Below are positions 18,113 to 25,972 of a stretch of 64,000 bases of DNA, piece by piece. The position numbers and the translations under genes were made by a program. The DNA is taken from contig NZ_FRCS01000009.1 in the NCBI RefSeq assembly GCF_900143005.1, positions 186,001 through 250,000 on the forward strand, written 5' to 3'. Below the pieces are notes generated by a model. It was given only the letters and a program-made list of their open reading frames with translations. It ran no database searches and had not been told where the DNA came from. Every line of letters begins with the position of its first letter. The stretch's first letter is position 1. The stretch comes from Cryptosporangium aurantiacum (lineage in GTDB: Bacteria; Actinomycetota; Actinomycetes; Mycobacteriales; Cryptosporangiaceae).

Positions 18113-19348
18113 TCAGTACACGGGGAAGACTTCGCCGCCCGGGTAGAACGGCTCCCGTTCCCCGCGGAACGCCGCCGCGGCTCGCGCCACCGCACCGGGC
18201 CGCAGTTCCTCGACCCGTCCGGCCGCGGCCAGCGCGGCGAGGCTCGTGCCGCCGAGGTACACCGCGCCGAGCTCGGCCGCGGACAGCCGCAGGTCGGCGG
18301 GTGCGCCGGTCGGTTCGCAGGAGACGCCGCCGGGGTCGGCGGCGAGGTGGTGGCGGCCGCTGTTCCATGGGCAGAACCGGTCGGTGACCTCGAGGACGAC
18401 GTCGACCGGGGCGGAGTAGGCGCGGGCCCGCAGTGCGCGGCCGAGGTCGACGAGCCGCACGTGGAGCTGGTCGTGGACGGTGGCCGCGGCGGCGCCGTGG
18501 TCGAGCAGCAGGTGCAGCAGCGGTTCGTCGGGCGCGGCGTCGCACTCGACGGCCGGGTGCAGGTCGAGGTCGAGCAGGTAACGCCAGAGGGCCGCGTGGG
18601 AGGCCGGGGTGGTGGCGGCCAGCTCGACGAGGTGGACTTTCTGGTGTCCCAGCCGGTAGATCGCGTACCCGTCGGGTGCGCCGTGGACGACGACGCGGAG
18701 TGCGGTGGCGCCGTCGCGCTGGTGTTCAGGGTCGTCGAAGCGGGTGTGCCAGAACCGGTCCGGGCGGTCGAGCCACCCGACTGTGGTGGTGCGGACGGCC
18801 TCGTAGACCGGGGTGATCAGCGGCCGGGCGTCGGCGACCGGCACCCGCCGGACCGCGCCGAGGGCTCCCCCGGCCGGTGCTCCCCCGGCGGCCGGGGTGA
18901 ACGCGGCGTTGCGGCTGTCGACGGTCAGCCGCAGCCGGGTGCCGGCGATGCCGTACCCGAAGCGCCCGTAGATCGCGGCCTCGGACGCGGTGAGCACGGC
19001 GATCGGCTCGGCACCGCTCTCGTGCAGTTCGGTGAGCTGCCGCCGGGTCAGCGCGGTGAGCAGCCCGCGGCGGCGGTGGGTGGGGCTCACGCCGACCCAG
19101 TTGACGGCGGCGATCGGGGTGGGGCGGCCGCCGGGAAGGGTCAGGAGCCGCCGGTGGTAGCCGGTGGCGCCGACCGGCTGGTCCCCGTCGAACGCCCCGA
19201 GCATCCGGTCGAGGTCGGGGCCGATCAGGGCGCGGAGGTCCTCGACGTCCTGGTCGGAGTAGTCCTGGCCCCAGGTGTCGGCGACCATGCGCAGCCACGC
19301 GGTGAGCTCGTCCGGGTGGATCGTCCGTATCGGGTAAGGGTCCGTCAC
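18113..19348 (-). CDS. Eis-like GNAT N-acetyltransferase
   Basis: About 411 residues in the Eis arrangement: N-terminal GNAT domain with acetyl-CoA loop VSPTHRRRGLLTALTRRQL and ASEAAIYGRFGYG, a second GNAT-like domain, and a C-terminal sterol-carrier-like region that ends in the conserved aromatic-rich GGEVFPVY. Eis proteins acetylate amines, including aminoglycosides in mycobacteria; the substrate here is not known. The GTG at 19348 fits family N-termini. An alternative GTG at 19399 overlaps the upstream hydrolase stop as GTGA and would add 17 residues. The gene is translationally close to the alpha/beta hydrolase and likely shares its transcript. Confidence 0.87.
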   Translation of the reverse strand: MTDPYPIRTIHPDELTAWLRMVADTWGQDYSDQDVEDLRALIGPDLDRMLGAFDGDQPVGATGYHRRLLTLPGGRPTPIAAVNWVGVSPTHRRRGLLTALTRRQLTELHESGAEPIAVLTASEAAIYGRFGYGIAGTRLRLTVDSRNAAFTPAAGGAPAGGALGAVRRVPVADARPLITPVYEAVRTTTVGWLDRPDRFWHTRFDDPEHQRDGATALRVVVHGAPDGYAIYRLGHQKVHLVELAATTPASHAALWRYLLDLDLHPAVECDAAPDEPLLHLLLDHGAAAATVHDQLHVRLVDLGRALRARAYSAPVDVVLEVTDRFCPWNSGRHHLAADPGGVSCEPTGAPADLRLSAAELGAVYLGGTSLAALAAAGRVEELRPGAVARAAAAFRGEREPFYPGGEVFPVY

Positions 19349-19395
19349 CTCACCAGTTGTACAGTCCGGTAACGGCGGGCGGTGCTGCTCGTCGC

Positions 19396-20154
19396 TCACG
19401 GGGTGAGCGGAGCGAGCTTCGTCGGGTGTTCGCCGCCGAGGAAGTCCAGCAGCAGCTGGTTGACCAGCGCGGGTTTCTCCATCGGCAGCCCATGGGAGGT
19501 GCCGGGCACGACCGCCAGCTGGGCCTCCGGCAGCGCCCGGGCCACTGCGGCGCTGTGCTCGACCGTGACGAAGTCGTCGTCGCCCTGCATGACCAGCGTC
19601 GGCGCGGTGATCCCGGGCAGCGCGCTCAGGCCGGGCCCGGGGTCTTCGCGCCACATCCGCAGGATCTTGGCCAGGACGACGTCGAAGTGTTCCGGACCGT
19701 CCGGGGAGAGCCGGTCGTAACCCGGGCGGGCGAACTCCCCGAAGTCTCCGTCGTCCAGCATCGACGCGAGTTCCGGGCGCGCGCCGGACGGGTCGAGGTA
19801 CTGGCCGATGAGGACCAGCTTCTCCACCAGGTCCGGCCGGTCCAGCGCGACGTAGGCGCCGACCAGCGCGCCGTCGCTCCACCCGACCACGTGCGCGGAG
19901 GCCAGGCCGAGGGTCTCGGCGAACCCGATCGTGTCGGCGGCCATCAGCCGGTAGGTGTACCGGCCGTCGACGTCGCCGGTGCGGCCGTGGCCGCGTCGCT
20001 CGGGCACGATTACCTGGTACTGCTCGGACAGCGCGGCGATCTGCGGTGCCCAGCTGTCGGCGGTGGCCAGGCCGCCGTGCAGCAGGAGGACCGGATCCCC
20101 GGTGCCGTGCGTCTCGTAGTAGGTGCGGAGGCCGGCGACGGTCGCGTAGCTCAT
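19396..20154 (-). CDS. Alpha/beta hydrolase
   Basis: A 252-residue alpha/beta hydrolase. The oxyanion motif is LLLHGGLA, the nucleophile elbow GWSDGALVG with Ser in the GxSxG context, the acid Asp in MQGDDDFV, and the base His in GTSHGLPMEKP. Such enzymes hydrolyse esters, lactones or related bonds in the cytoplasm. The start at 20154 has GGAG four bases before it; ATG 20166 is an alternative. Its end overlaps a possible start of the downstream acetyltransferase, so the two are one operon. Confidence 0.87.
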   Translation of the reverse strand: MSYATVAGLRTYYETHGTGDPVLLLHGGLATADSWAPQIAALSEQYQVIVPERRGHGRTGDVDGRYTYRLMAADTIGFAETLGLASAHVVGWSDGALVGAYVALDRPDLVEKLVLIGQYLDPSGARPELASMLDDGDFGEFARPGYDRLSPDGPEHFDVVLAKILRMWREDPGPGLSALPGITAPTLVMQGDDDFVTVEHSAAVARALPEAQLAVVPGTSHGLPMEKPALVNQLLLDFLGGEHPTKLAPLTP

Positions 20155-20200
20155 GCACTCCAGCATGCCCTGCCGCCCACAGAGCGCGGCGCAGAGAGCA

Positions 20201-20272
20201 CCGGCCCCACCGGACGCTGGGGGGCATCCGATGGGGCCGGCGGGCAAGGTCGGCAGGGGTTTACGCCGACCT
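20201..20272 (-). terminator. Two consecutive hairpins after the secreted-protein gene
   Basis: A perfect 8-bp stem AGGTCGGC/GCCGACCT (20247-20254 and 20265-20272) lies 17 bp beyond the stop of the small secreted-protein gene. A second, stronger stem CCGGCCCCACCGGA pairing with TCCGATGGGGCCGG (20201-20214, 20227-20240, one mismatch) follows. Together they probably end that transcript before the hydrolase gene. Confidence 0.7.
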
Positions 20273-20288
20273 GGGGTTTCTCAGGCGG

Positions 20289-20666
20289 TCAGTCGCAGCG
20301 CTCGGCGCGCAGGACCCAGACGCCGCGGTAGTGCCAGCCGCCGCTCTCCCAGGAGCGGTGGAACGGCGAACCCCACTGGCTGCGCCAGGAGCCCCGGTAG
20401 CCGGTGCGGACGAAGTCGCAGTCGTAGTCCTCCCAGAAGCCCCGGTACTCCCCGACGCGACCGGCCCAGTTGCACTGCCGGTAGCTGCGGAAGACGCCGA
20501 CGACCTGGTCGTCGTCGCCGTTCCAGCCCCAGCCGTTCGCGCTGACCGTGCCGGCGTGACCTGCCGGGGTGGCCGCCTGGGCGGTGCCGGCCATGCCTGC
20601 CACGCCCCCGGCGACGGCGAGGCCCGCCAGCGCCAGGGCGGCTCCACGTGCAGTCTTAGATGCCAT
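20289..20666 (-). CDS. Small secreted protein of unknown function
   Basis: A 125-residue protein with a clear Sec signal peptide: a positively charged start, a hydrophobic Ala/Gly/Leu stretch to about residue 25, and a likely cleavage site AQA-AT near residues 30-32. The mature part is rich in Trp, Arg and Gly (GWGWNGDDDQ, GFWEDYDCDF, SWESGGWHYRGVW) with three cysteines. I do not recognise the family. GAGGAGGGAC is a strong ribosome site. The 284-bp upstream gap shared with the TetR gene is AT-richer than average and contains TACCGT and other possible -10 boxes; regulation by that TetR is possible but unproven. Confidence 0.75.
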   Translation of the reverse strand: MASKTARGAALALAGLAVAGGVAGMAGTAQAATPAGHAGTVSANGWGWNGDDDQVVGVFRSYRQCNWAGRVGEYRGFWEDYDCDFVRTGYRGSWRSQWGSPFHRSWESGGWHYRGVWVLRAERCD

Positions 20667-20950
20667 GTATGTCCCTCCTCAAGATGTTTCGGGCAGGGAG
20701 TACACAAGCACGGTAGATGTGAGTTTTGTGAGAAAAGGTTCCGTGGATTCGCGGCGCGGCGCGCGCCACGCCCGAGTAATGCCCGTACGGGGGAGGCCGG
20801 TTCCCGCACTTTCAGCCAATCAGTTACCGGATGTTCGTCTCCACAGTGGGCAAAACGCCGGGTCGTAACCGATGGTGTCGAACCGAACCGGAGTGACCGG
20901 ACGTACCAGTGAGAAACGGGTGTGCTGGACCGGACGGAGGCGCTGACGAC

Positions 20951-21565
20951 ATGCCGAAAAGGGTGGATCATCAGCAACGGCGGCGGGAGATCGCCGACGC
21001 ACTGCTCCGGGTCGTGGGCGTCCACGGTCTGCACGGGATGAGCCTGCGGGAGGTGGCCGCCGAGGCGGGCGTCTCGCTGCGCCTGGTCCAGTACTACTTC
21101 CCCAGCAAGGAGCAGCTGCTGCTGTTCACCGCCGGCTACCTGACCCGGCGACTGTCCGATCAGGTCACCCGCCGGGTGGCGGCGGCCGGGCCGGCGCCCT
21201 CACCGCGGTCGGTGATCGAGGCGACGCTGGCCGCGCTGCTGCCCACCGACCCGGACACCCGCCGGTTCCACCTCGCCCATGCCGCGTTCGCGGTGCTGGC
21301 GATGACCGACTCCACGATCGCCGCCCAGGCCGTGCTCGCCGGGCCCGACGCCCGCGAGGAACTGCTGGTCCAGCAGCTGCGGACCGTGCTGCGGCCCCCC
21401 GCCGACCCGCGCGCCGAGGCCGTCGGGCTGCTGGCGATGTCCAGCGGCCTGGCGACCAGCGTGCTCGGGGGTGTCCGCAGCGTCGACGAGGCGCTCGGCG
21501 TGCTGCGCCACCACCTCGACCGGGTGCTCCCGGCGCGCGCACCGGCCCGCGTCGGCGGCTGGTGA
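20951..21565 (+). CDS. TetR/AcrR-family transcriptional regulator
   Basis: About 204 residues. The N-terminal helix-turn-helix is seen in RREIADALLRVVGVHG, MSLREVAAEAGVSLRLVQYYF and PSKEQLLLF. The C-terminal ligand domain resembles the BetI/TetR_C_6 type (LAHAAFAVLAMTDSTIA). ATG 20951 follows CGGAGG at 11 bases. It is divergent from the small secreted protein and convergent with the SRPBCC gene. Which of the neighbours it controls cannot be told. Confidence 0.85.
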   Translation: MPKRVDHQQRRREIADALLRVVGVHGLHGMSLREVAAEAGVSLRLVQYYFPSKEQLLLFTAGYLTRRLSDQVTRRVAAAGPAPSPRSVIEATLAALLPTDPDTRRFHLAHAAFAVLAMTDSTIAAQAVLAGPDAREELLVQQLRTVLRPPADPRAEAVGLLAMSSGLATSVLGGVRSVDEALGVLRHHLDRVLPARAPARVGGW

Positions 21566-21569
21566 CCCG

Positions 21570-22376
21570 TCAGGCCCGCAGGTCCGCCGCGAGCGCGTCG
21601 AGGCGGTCGCGGCAGGCCCGGTAGGCCTGCTCGGCACTTCTGGGGGACGCCGCCGAGCCGGCCACCGTGAGCACCGCGCGTGCCCCACCGGGACCGGGGC
21701 TCAGTTCCCAGCCGAGCGTGGCGCCCGGCTCGCCGGCCCAGCGGTAGCGCAGCGACGTCGGTGCCTGTTCCTGCCGGTCACCGGCCGGGTCCAGACCGTC
21801 CGGAGCGGACAGCCGCTCCCACACCGTGCCGACCGGCTTGGTCAGCTGGCGGACGAACCGCACCCGCCACCCGCCGCCGGGTGTGGTCTCGGTGACGCCT
21901 TCGCGCAGCCCGAACGCGTCCAGGTAGTGGTCGTGGGTCGCGGCGGTCCAGCCGGCCGACGGCTCGGCGGTGGGCCGTCCGTCCAGGCTCGCGTCCAGGA
22001 CGTCGATACAGGCCACCCAGCCGGTCGCGAAACTCGCCGCGCCGGGGCCGTCGTCGAACGTGTGCACCAGCGTGAGCAGGCTACCCTCGCCGTCCGGGGC
22101 CAGTTCCCAGCGCAGCACGTCCTCCTCCCAGGTGAACGCGAACACCCGCTCTGGCTCGAACGCGACGACCTGCCCGTCCGAGGGCGGAGCCTCCTCCTCG
22201 CGGAACGTGAACGTCAGTTTCCCGCCCGGCTCGAATCCGCCGGACACGTCGGCCGGGAACCAGCGGCTCAGCTCCGCGGGGGTGATCAGTGCCCGCCAGA
22301 CCCGGGCCGGTGGGTGGGCCAGCCGCCGTTCGATCCGCAGCACGTGCCGGCCGTCGACGTGCGTCAGTCGTTCCAC
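21570..22376 (-). CDS. Two-domain SRPBCC (AHSA1-like) protein
   Basis: About 268 residues with two START-like AHSA1 domains. The first (~10-150) has RIERRLAHPPARVWRALITPAELSRWF and the family LVHTFDDGPGAASFATGW. The second (~165-265) has FVRQLTKPVGTVWERLS. These helix-grip folds bind hydrophobic ligands. GTG 22376 is chosen because AAGGAG stands seven bases upstream; an in-frame ATG at 22415 lies inside the operator. Genes of this kind are usually paired with an ArsR regulator, but none is adjacent. Confidence 0.82.
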   Translation of the reverse strand: MERLTHVDGRHVLRIERRLAHPPARVWRALITPAELSRWFPADVSGGFEPGGKLTFTFREEEAPPSDGQVVAFEPERVFAFTWEEDVLRWELAPDGEGSLLTLVHTFDDGPGAASFATGWVACIDVLDASLDGRPTAEPSAGWTAATHDHYLDAFGLREGVTETTPGGGWRVRFVRQLTKPVGTVWERLSAPDGLDPAGDRQEQAPTSLRYRWAGEPGATLGWELSPGPGGARAVLTVAGSAASPRSAEQAYRACRDRLDALAADLRA

Positions 22377-22412
22377 CGGAGGGCTCCTTCTTCTCGGGTA
22401 CCGGGCCTCGAA

Positions 22413-22446
22413 CATAACACTCTGGCTATATGCCTCGCCAGTTATG
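22413..22446. promoter_or_regulatory. Inverted-repeat operator upstream of the SRPBCC gene
   Basis: CATAAC (22413-22418) and GTTATG (22441-22446) are a perfect inverted repeat, with inner arms CTGGC (22422-22426) and GCCAG (22437-22441). The centre CTATATGCCT is AT-rich. The location 37-70 bp before the SRPBCC start, and the shape, fit the operator of an ArsR- or TetR-like repressor encoded elsewhere. Confidence 0.6.
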
Positions 22447-22506
22447 TAAGACCGGCGGGTGGGAATCCGGTTCCACGGACCGAACACCCTGGCGCAGGAT
22501 CGAGGC

Positions 22507-23100
22507 ATGGGAAAGCTGTACGAACGGATCGACGAGCGGCTCCGGACCTTCATCGGGGCCCAGCCGGTGTTCTTCGTCGCCACCGCCCCGCTGTCCGGCG
22601 ACGGCCACGTCAACCTCTCCCCGAAGGGCCGCTCCGGTTCCCTCGCGGTGCTTGACGAGCAGACCGTCGCCTACCTCGACTTCGGCGGCAGCCACGCCGA
22701 AACCATCGCCCACCTGCGGGAGAACGGCCGCATCACGCTGATGTGGTGCGCGTTCACCGGGCCGCCGACCGTGCTGCGGATCCACGGGCGCGGCGAGCCG
22801 GTGTACCGCGACGACCCCCGGTTCGGTGCGCTGGTGGCCACGATGGCCGACGCCGACGCGACCGGGGTGCGGGCGGTCATCGTCGTCACCGCCGACCGGA
22901 TCAGCGACAGCTGCGGCTTCGCCGTCCCGTTCATGGACTACCGCGAGGACCGCTCCCTGCACGCCGACTACTTCGGACGCAAGGGCGAGGACGGCTTCGC
23001 CGCGTACTGCGCGAGCAAGGAGTACAACCGCGAGAGCATCGACGGGCTGCCCGCGGTGCCGCTGCCGCTCCCACCGCGCCCGGCCGCCGAACCGGCCTGA
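22507..23100 (+). CDS. Pyridoxamine 5'-phosphate oxidase-family flavin/F420-type protein
   Basis: A 197-residue split-barrel protein. The N-terminal half carries the typical strand pattern FFVATAPLSGDGHVNLSPKG and LRENGRITLMWCAFTGPPTVLRIHGRGEPV, and the C-terminal half has DRISDSCGFAVPFMDY. Members bind FMN, F420 or haem and reduce small molecules. The ATG has no ribosome site but a CAGGAT -10-like box exactly six bases upstream, which suggests a leaderless message. It is divergent from the SRPBCC gene across the shared operator region. Confidence 0.85.
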   Translation: MGKLYERIDERLRTFIGAQPVFFVATAPLSGDGHVNLSPKGRSGSLAVLDEQTVAYLDFGGSHAETIAHLRENGRITLMWCAFTGPPTVLRIHGRGEPVYRDDPRFGALVATMADADATGVRAVIVVTADRISDSCGFAVPFMDYREDRSLHADYFGRKGEDGFAAYCASKEYNRESIDGLPAVPLPLPPRPAAEPA

Positions 23101-23118
23101 CGCGCCGAACCGGCCTGG

Positions 23119-23231
23119 CCCCGCCCGGCCGAGGCCCGCGCCGGGGTGGCCCCGCCCGGCCGGGGCCGGCGCCGGGGTGGCCGCGTCAGGCCGGGGCCGG
23201 CGCGGGGGTGGCCGCGTCAGGCCGGGGCCGG
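23119..23231. repeat. 31-bp tandem repeat, ~3.7 copies
   Basis: Units begin at 23119, 23150, 23181 and 23212. Each follows the pattern CC(C/G)CG(C/T)C(C/A)GG, CCGGGGCCGG-like core, then GCGGGGGTGG. Units 1-2 and 3-4 are the most alike. The last unit contains the stop codon and final residues of the MFS gene, so copy number could change that protein's tail. Confidence 0.8.
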
Positions 23232-24404
23232 TGGCACCGCCTCGGCAAGCGCGGCCGTGCGGCGGCGCCGTGCACCCGCGGCGGACAGATGCAGCGCGGA
23301 CGCGAGCAGCCCGACGACCACGCACCCGGCCCACAGCGGCGCGTCGCCGTAGGCGCCGAGCACCAGGCCGCCCGCCACCGGCGCCACCGCGAACGCCAGC
23401 CCACCGGCCAGGCCGTAGAGACCCTGGTAGCGGCCCCGTGCGGTGGCCGGGGACAGGGCGGCCAGCAGCGTCGCGGTGGCCGGGACCATCGCGATCTCGG
23501 CGAGCGTCCACACCACGACCGTGCCCGCGTACCCGGCGGTGGAGTCGGCCAGCGCGGTCAGTCCGAACCCCGCCCCGGCCACCGCGGCGGTGACCGCCAG
23601 CAACCGGGACGGGTCGCGGCCGGTGAGCAGCCGCGGCGCGAACAGCTGCCCGGCGGCGATCAGCGCGGTGTTCACCGCGATCACCAGCCCGAACGCGCGC
23701 GCGGGCAACCCGTCGGCGGCCATCGACAGCGGCAGCGCGGTCAGGTGCTGCCCGAAGATCAGCGTGATCAGGAACCCGGTTCCGCACAGGCCGAGAAACA
23801 CCGGGTCCGGGCCGGGCGCGCCGTCGCGGTCGGTGTCCTCGGGAGCGTCCGGCCGGGTCTCGGGCACGGTGGCCGCCACCAGCGCGGCCAGCGCCAGGCT
23901 GGAGGCCACGTCCACCGCGAACACCAGCCGCAGGTCGACGCCCGCGAGCAGCCCGCCGCCGAGCGCGGCCGCGCCGTTGGCGAGGTTCTGCGCCCAGTAC
24001 AGCAGGCTGAACGCGCGCATCCGCGCGTCGGCGGGCACCACGTCGACGGCCACCGCGGCTAGCGCCGGCTCGTGCAGCCCGCGGGTGGTGCCGAACGCGA
24101 ACGCCGCGGCGACGATCAGCGGCACCGGCCGGGCGGCGCCGAGCACGGCCAGCGCGGCGGCGTTGCCCAGCGCCGCGGCGATCAGCGTCGGACGTCGTCC
24201 CCACCGGTCGGCCAGCTGGCCGCCGAGCAGCGCACCGGCCATCGCGCCGAACCCGAACGCGCTCATCACCAGGCCGATCGCGGCCGGCCCGAGACCGCGT
24301 TCGGCCGACAGGTAGAACGCGAGCAGGAACAGCACGACCGACCCGGCCCGGTTGACGACCTGAACCGTCCAGACGCTCCAATACGTCCGGGGTAGCCCTC
24401 CCAT
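23217..24404 (-). CDS. MFS transporter
   Basis: A 395-residue major facilitator with about 12 membrane helices. The loop 2-3 signature is GGQLADRWGRRPTLI, and the central loop (PETRPDAPEDTDRDGAPGPD) is charged. It resembles drug/solute efflux MFS proteins; the substrate is unknown. A near-perfect palindrome 13 bp upstream probably controls it. Its 3' end lies within the 31-bp tandem repeat, giving an Ala/Pro tail. Confidence 0.87.
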   Translation of the reverse strand: MGGLPRTYWSVWTVQVVNRAGSVVLFLLAFYLSAERGLGPAAIGLVMSAFGFGAMAGALLGGQLADRWGRRPTLIAAALGNAAALAVLGAARPVPLIVAAAFAFGTTRGLHEPALAAVAVDVVPADARMRAFSLLYWAQNLANGAAALGGGLLAGVDLRLVFAVDVASSLALAALVAATVPETRPDAPEDTDRDGAPGPDPVFLGLCGTGFLITLIFGQHLTALPLSMAADGLPARAFGLVIAVNTALIAAGQLFAPRLLTGRDPSRLLAVTAAVAGAGFGLTALADSTAGYAGTVVVWTLAEIAMVPATATLLAALSPATARGRYQGLYGLAGGLAFAVAPVAGGLVLGAYGDAPLWAGCVVVGLLASALHLSAAGARRRRTAALAEAVPPAPA

Positions 24405-24416
24405 GCCCGGCAGGGT

Positions 24417-24438
24417 CGCACGCGAATATTCGCGTGCG
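24417..24438. promoter_or_regulatory. 22-bp perfect palindrome upstream of the MFS gene
   Basis: Arms CGCACGCGAAT (24417-24427) and ATTCGCGTGCG (24428-24438) are exact complements with no spacer. A further partial half-site, CGAATATG, follows at about 24442. The position, 13 bp before the MFS start, fits a repressor operator overlapping the promoter or 5' end. No regulator gene is adjacent. Confidence 0.65.
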
Positions 24439-24511
24439 GGCCGAATATGTACCGGGTACTGTGCTGCTCCGCAGGGAAAACACGGACTCGGTACGGGATC
24501 GGAGGTGGGGT

Positions 24512-24583
24512 ATGGCCGCCGCTGTGGTTGACGCTGCCCCGCGCAGCGTCCGGCCGTCCCTCGTCCTTCCGGTCGCCGGCTGA
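24512..24583 (+). CDS. Possible 23-residue leader ORF upstream of rsgA
   Basis: ATG at 24512 follows an excellent GGAGGTGG ribosome site and reads MAAAVVDAAPRSVR... before a TGA at 24581. A small hairpin (CCCGC-CTTC-GCGGG) and a purine-rich AAAGGG follow before the rsgA start 56 bp downstream. The peptide has no run of a single amino acid that would suggest classical attenuation. It could be a leader peptide, or a chance ORF. Confidence 0.4.
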   Translation: MAAAVVDAAPRSVRPSLVLPVAG

Positions 24584-24638
24584 GCGTCCCCGCCTTCGCG
24601 GGCTCGCCGGGACCACCATCCCGTAAAGGGTTCCTGCG

Positions 24639-25676
24639 TTGTCTTCTTCACTTGAGCTTTTCGGTTGGGATTCCACCTGGGCGGACGCGTTCGCGCCGCA
24701 CGCCGCCGGTGGGCTGACCCCGGGCCGGGTCGTGCGCGTCGACCGCGGCCAGTGCGACGTGATCACCGCGGCCGGCCCGGTCCGTGCGGAGTTCACCCGC
24801 ACCGACGTGTGCACCGGCGACTGGGTGGCACTCTCGGGCCTCTACCTGCACGCGGTGCTGCCGCGGCGGACCGCGCTGGTGCGGGCCGCGGCGTCCGGGC
24901 TCTCGCACGGGCAGGTGCTGGCCGCCAACGTCGACGTGGTCGCGGTCATCGTGCCCTGCACCGTCGAGGTCGACCTGGGCCGCGCCGAACGTCTGCTGGC
25001 GCTGGCCTGGGAGAGCGGCGCCCGGCCCGTCGTGGTGCTGACCAAGACCGACGCCTGCCCGGACGTCGCCCGGGTGCGCGAACAGATCGACACCGTCGCC
25101 GTCGGCGCGGACGTCGTCGCGGTGAGCGCCGTGGCCGGTGACGGGCTCGACGCGCTGGCCGACGCGCTGACCGGCACCGTCGTGCTCGTCGGGCAGTCCG
25201 GGGTCGGCAAGTCCACGCTGGCCACCGCGCTGACCGGCACCGACCTGGCGGTCCAGGACGTCCGCGAGGTCGACGGCAAGGGCAGGCACACCACGGTCCG
25301 CCGCGAGATGATCCCGCTGCGCGGCGGGCGGGGCGTCCTGATCGACACCCCCGGGCTGCGCGGCGTCGGCCTGTACGACGCCGAGGACGGCCTGCACCGG
25401 GCGTTCGCCGACATCGACGCGCTCGCCGCGGACTGCCGGTTCGGCGACTGCGCGCACGGCAGCGAACCCGGCTGCGCGGTCCGGGCCGCGATCGACGCCG
25501 GGTTGCTGCCCGCGCGGCGGCTGGACAGCTACCGCAAGCTGATCCGGGAGAACGAGTGGGCCGCGGCCCGCACCGACGCCCGGCTGCGTTCGGAGCTGCG
25601 GTCCCGGGAGCGGGCGTTCCACAAGGCGTACCGCAACCAGTTCAACCGGCCCGGCCGGGATCGGCGAACCCGCTGA
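24639..25676 (+). CDS. rsgA: Ribosome small-subunit-dependent GTPase RsgA
   Basis: A 345-residue circularly permuted GTPase. An N-terminal OB-fold (1-95) is followed by G4 TKTD at 135-138, then G1 GQSGVGKST at 185-193, and G3 DTPGLRGVG near 230. The C-terminal zinc knuckle is CRFGDCAHGSEPGC. RsgA helps late maturation of the 30S subunit. The start is TTG 24639 with AAAGGG upstream; no better in-frame start exists before the OB-fold. The tail is basic (RNQFNRPGRDRRTR), suited to RNA binding. Confidence 0.92.
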   Translation: MSSSLELFGWDSTWADAFAPHAAGGLTPGRVVRVDRGQCDVITAAGPVRAEFTRTDVCTGDWVALSGLYLHAVLPRRTALVRAAASGLSHGQVLAANVDVVAVIVPCTVEVDLGRAERLLALAWESGARPVVVLTKTDACPDVARVREQIDTVAVGADVVAVSAVAGDGLDALADALTGTVVLVGQSGVGKSTLATALTGTDLAVQDVREVDGKGRHTTVRREMIPLRGGRGVLIDTPGLRGVGLYDAEDGLHRAFADIDALAADCRFGDCAHGSEPGCAVRAAIDAGLLPARRLDSYRKLIRENEWAAARTDARLRSELRSRERAFHKAYRNQFNRPGRDRRTR

Positions 25677-25897
25677 CGTGATCTGGTTCGCGATCCGCCG
25701 CGCGGCGTGGGTCCGGAGTGCGGCGGCGTCCCGCGACGCCGCCGTGCCCCGGGTGGGCTCAAACGTGCCGCGGCCGGTCCGCGACGAGCGGGCCGGCCGG
25801 ATTTTGTCGGTGGGCAGCGGTAGCGTGCCAACGCTTCCGTGAAGCAGGCGCGGTGGTGTCCTCGAGGAGGGGGCACCACCGCACCGACCCCAACGGG

Positions 25898-25928
25898 TTG
25901 ACCTGAAGCTCACTTCAGCTTTTACCGT
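25898..25928 (+). promoter_or_regulatory. MerR-type promoter for the ABC transporter
   Basis: A -35 box TTGACC (25898-25903) and a -10 box TACCGT (25923-25928) are separated by 19 bp instead of the usual 17. The over-long spacer contains the inverted repeat CTGAAG-CTCA-CTTCAG (25903-25918). This combination is the hallmark of promoters activated by MerR-family regulators. The ABC transporter starts ~45 bp downstream. No MerR-family gene was found nearby. Confidence 0.65.
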
Positions 25929-25972
25929 TCCGGGCAGGGAACACGTCGGCCGCGACTTCGAGGGTGAGCATC

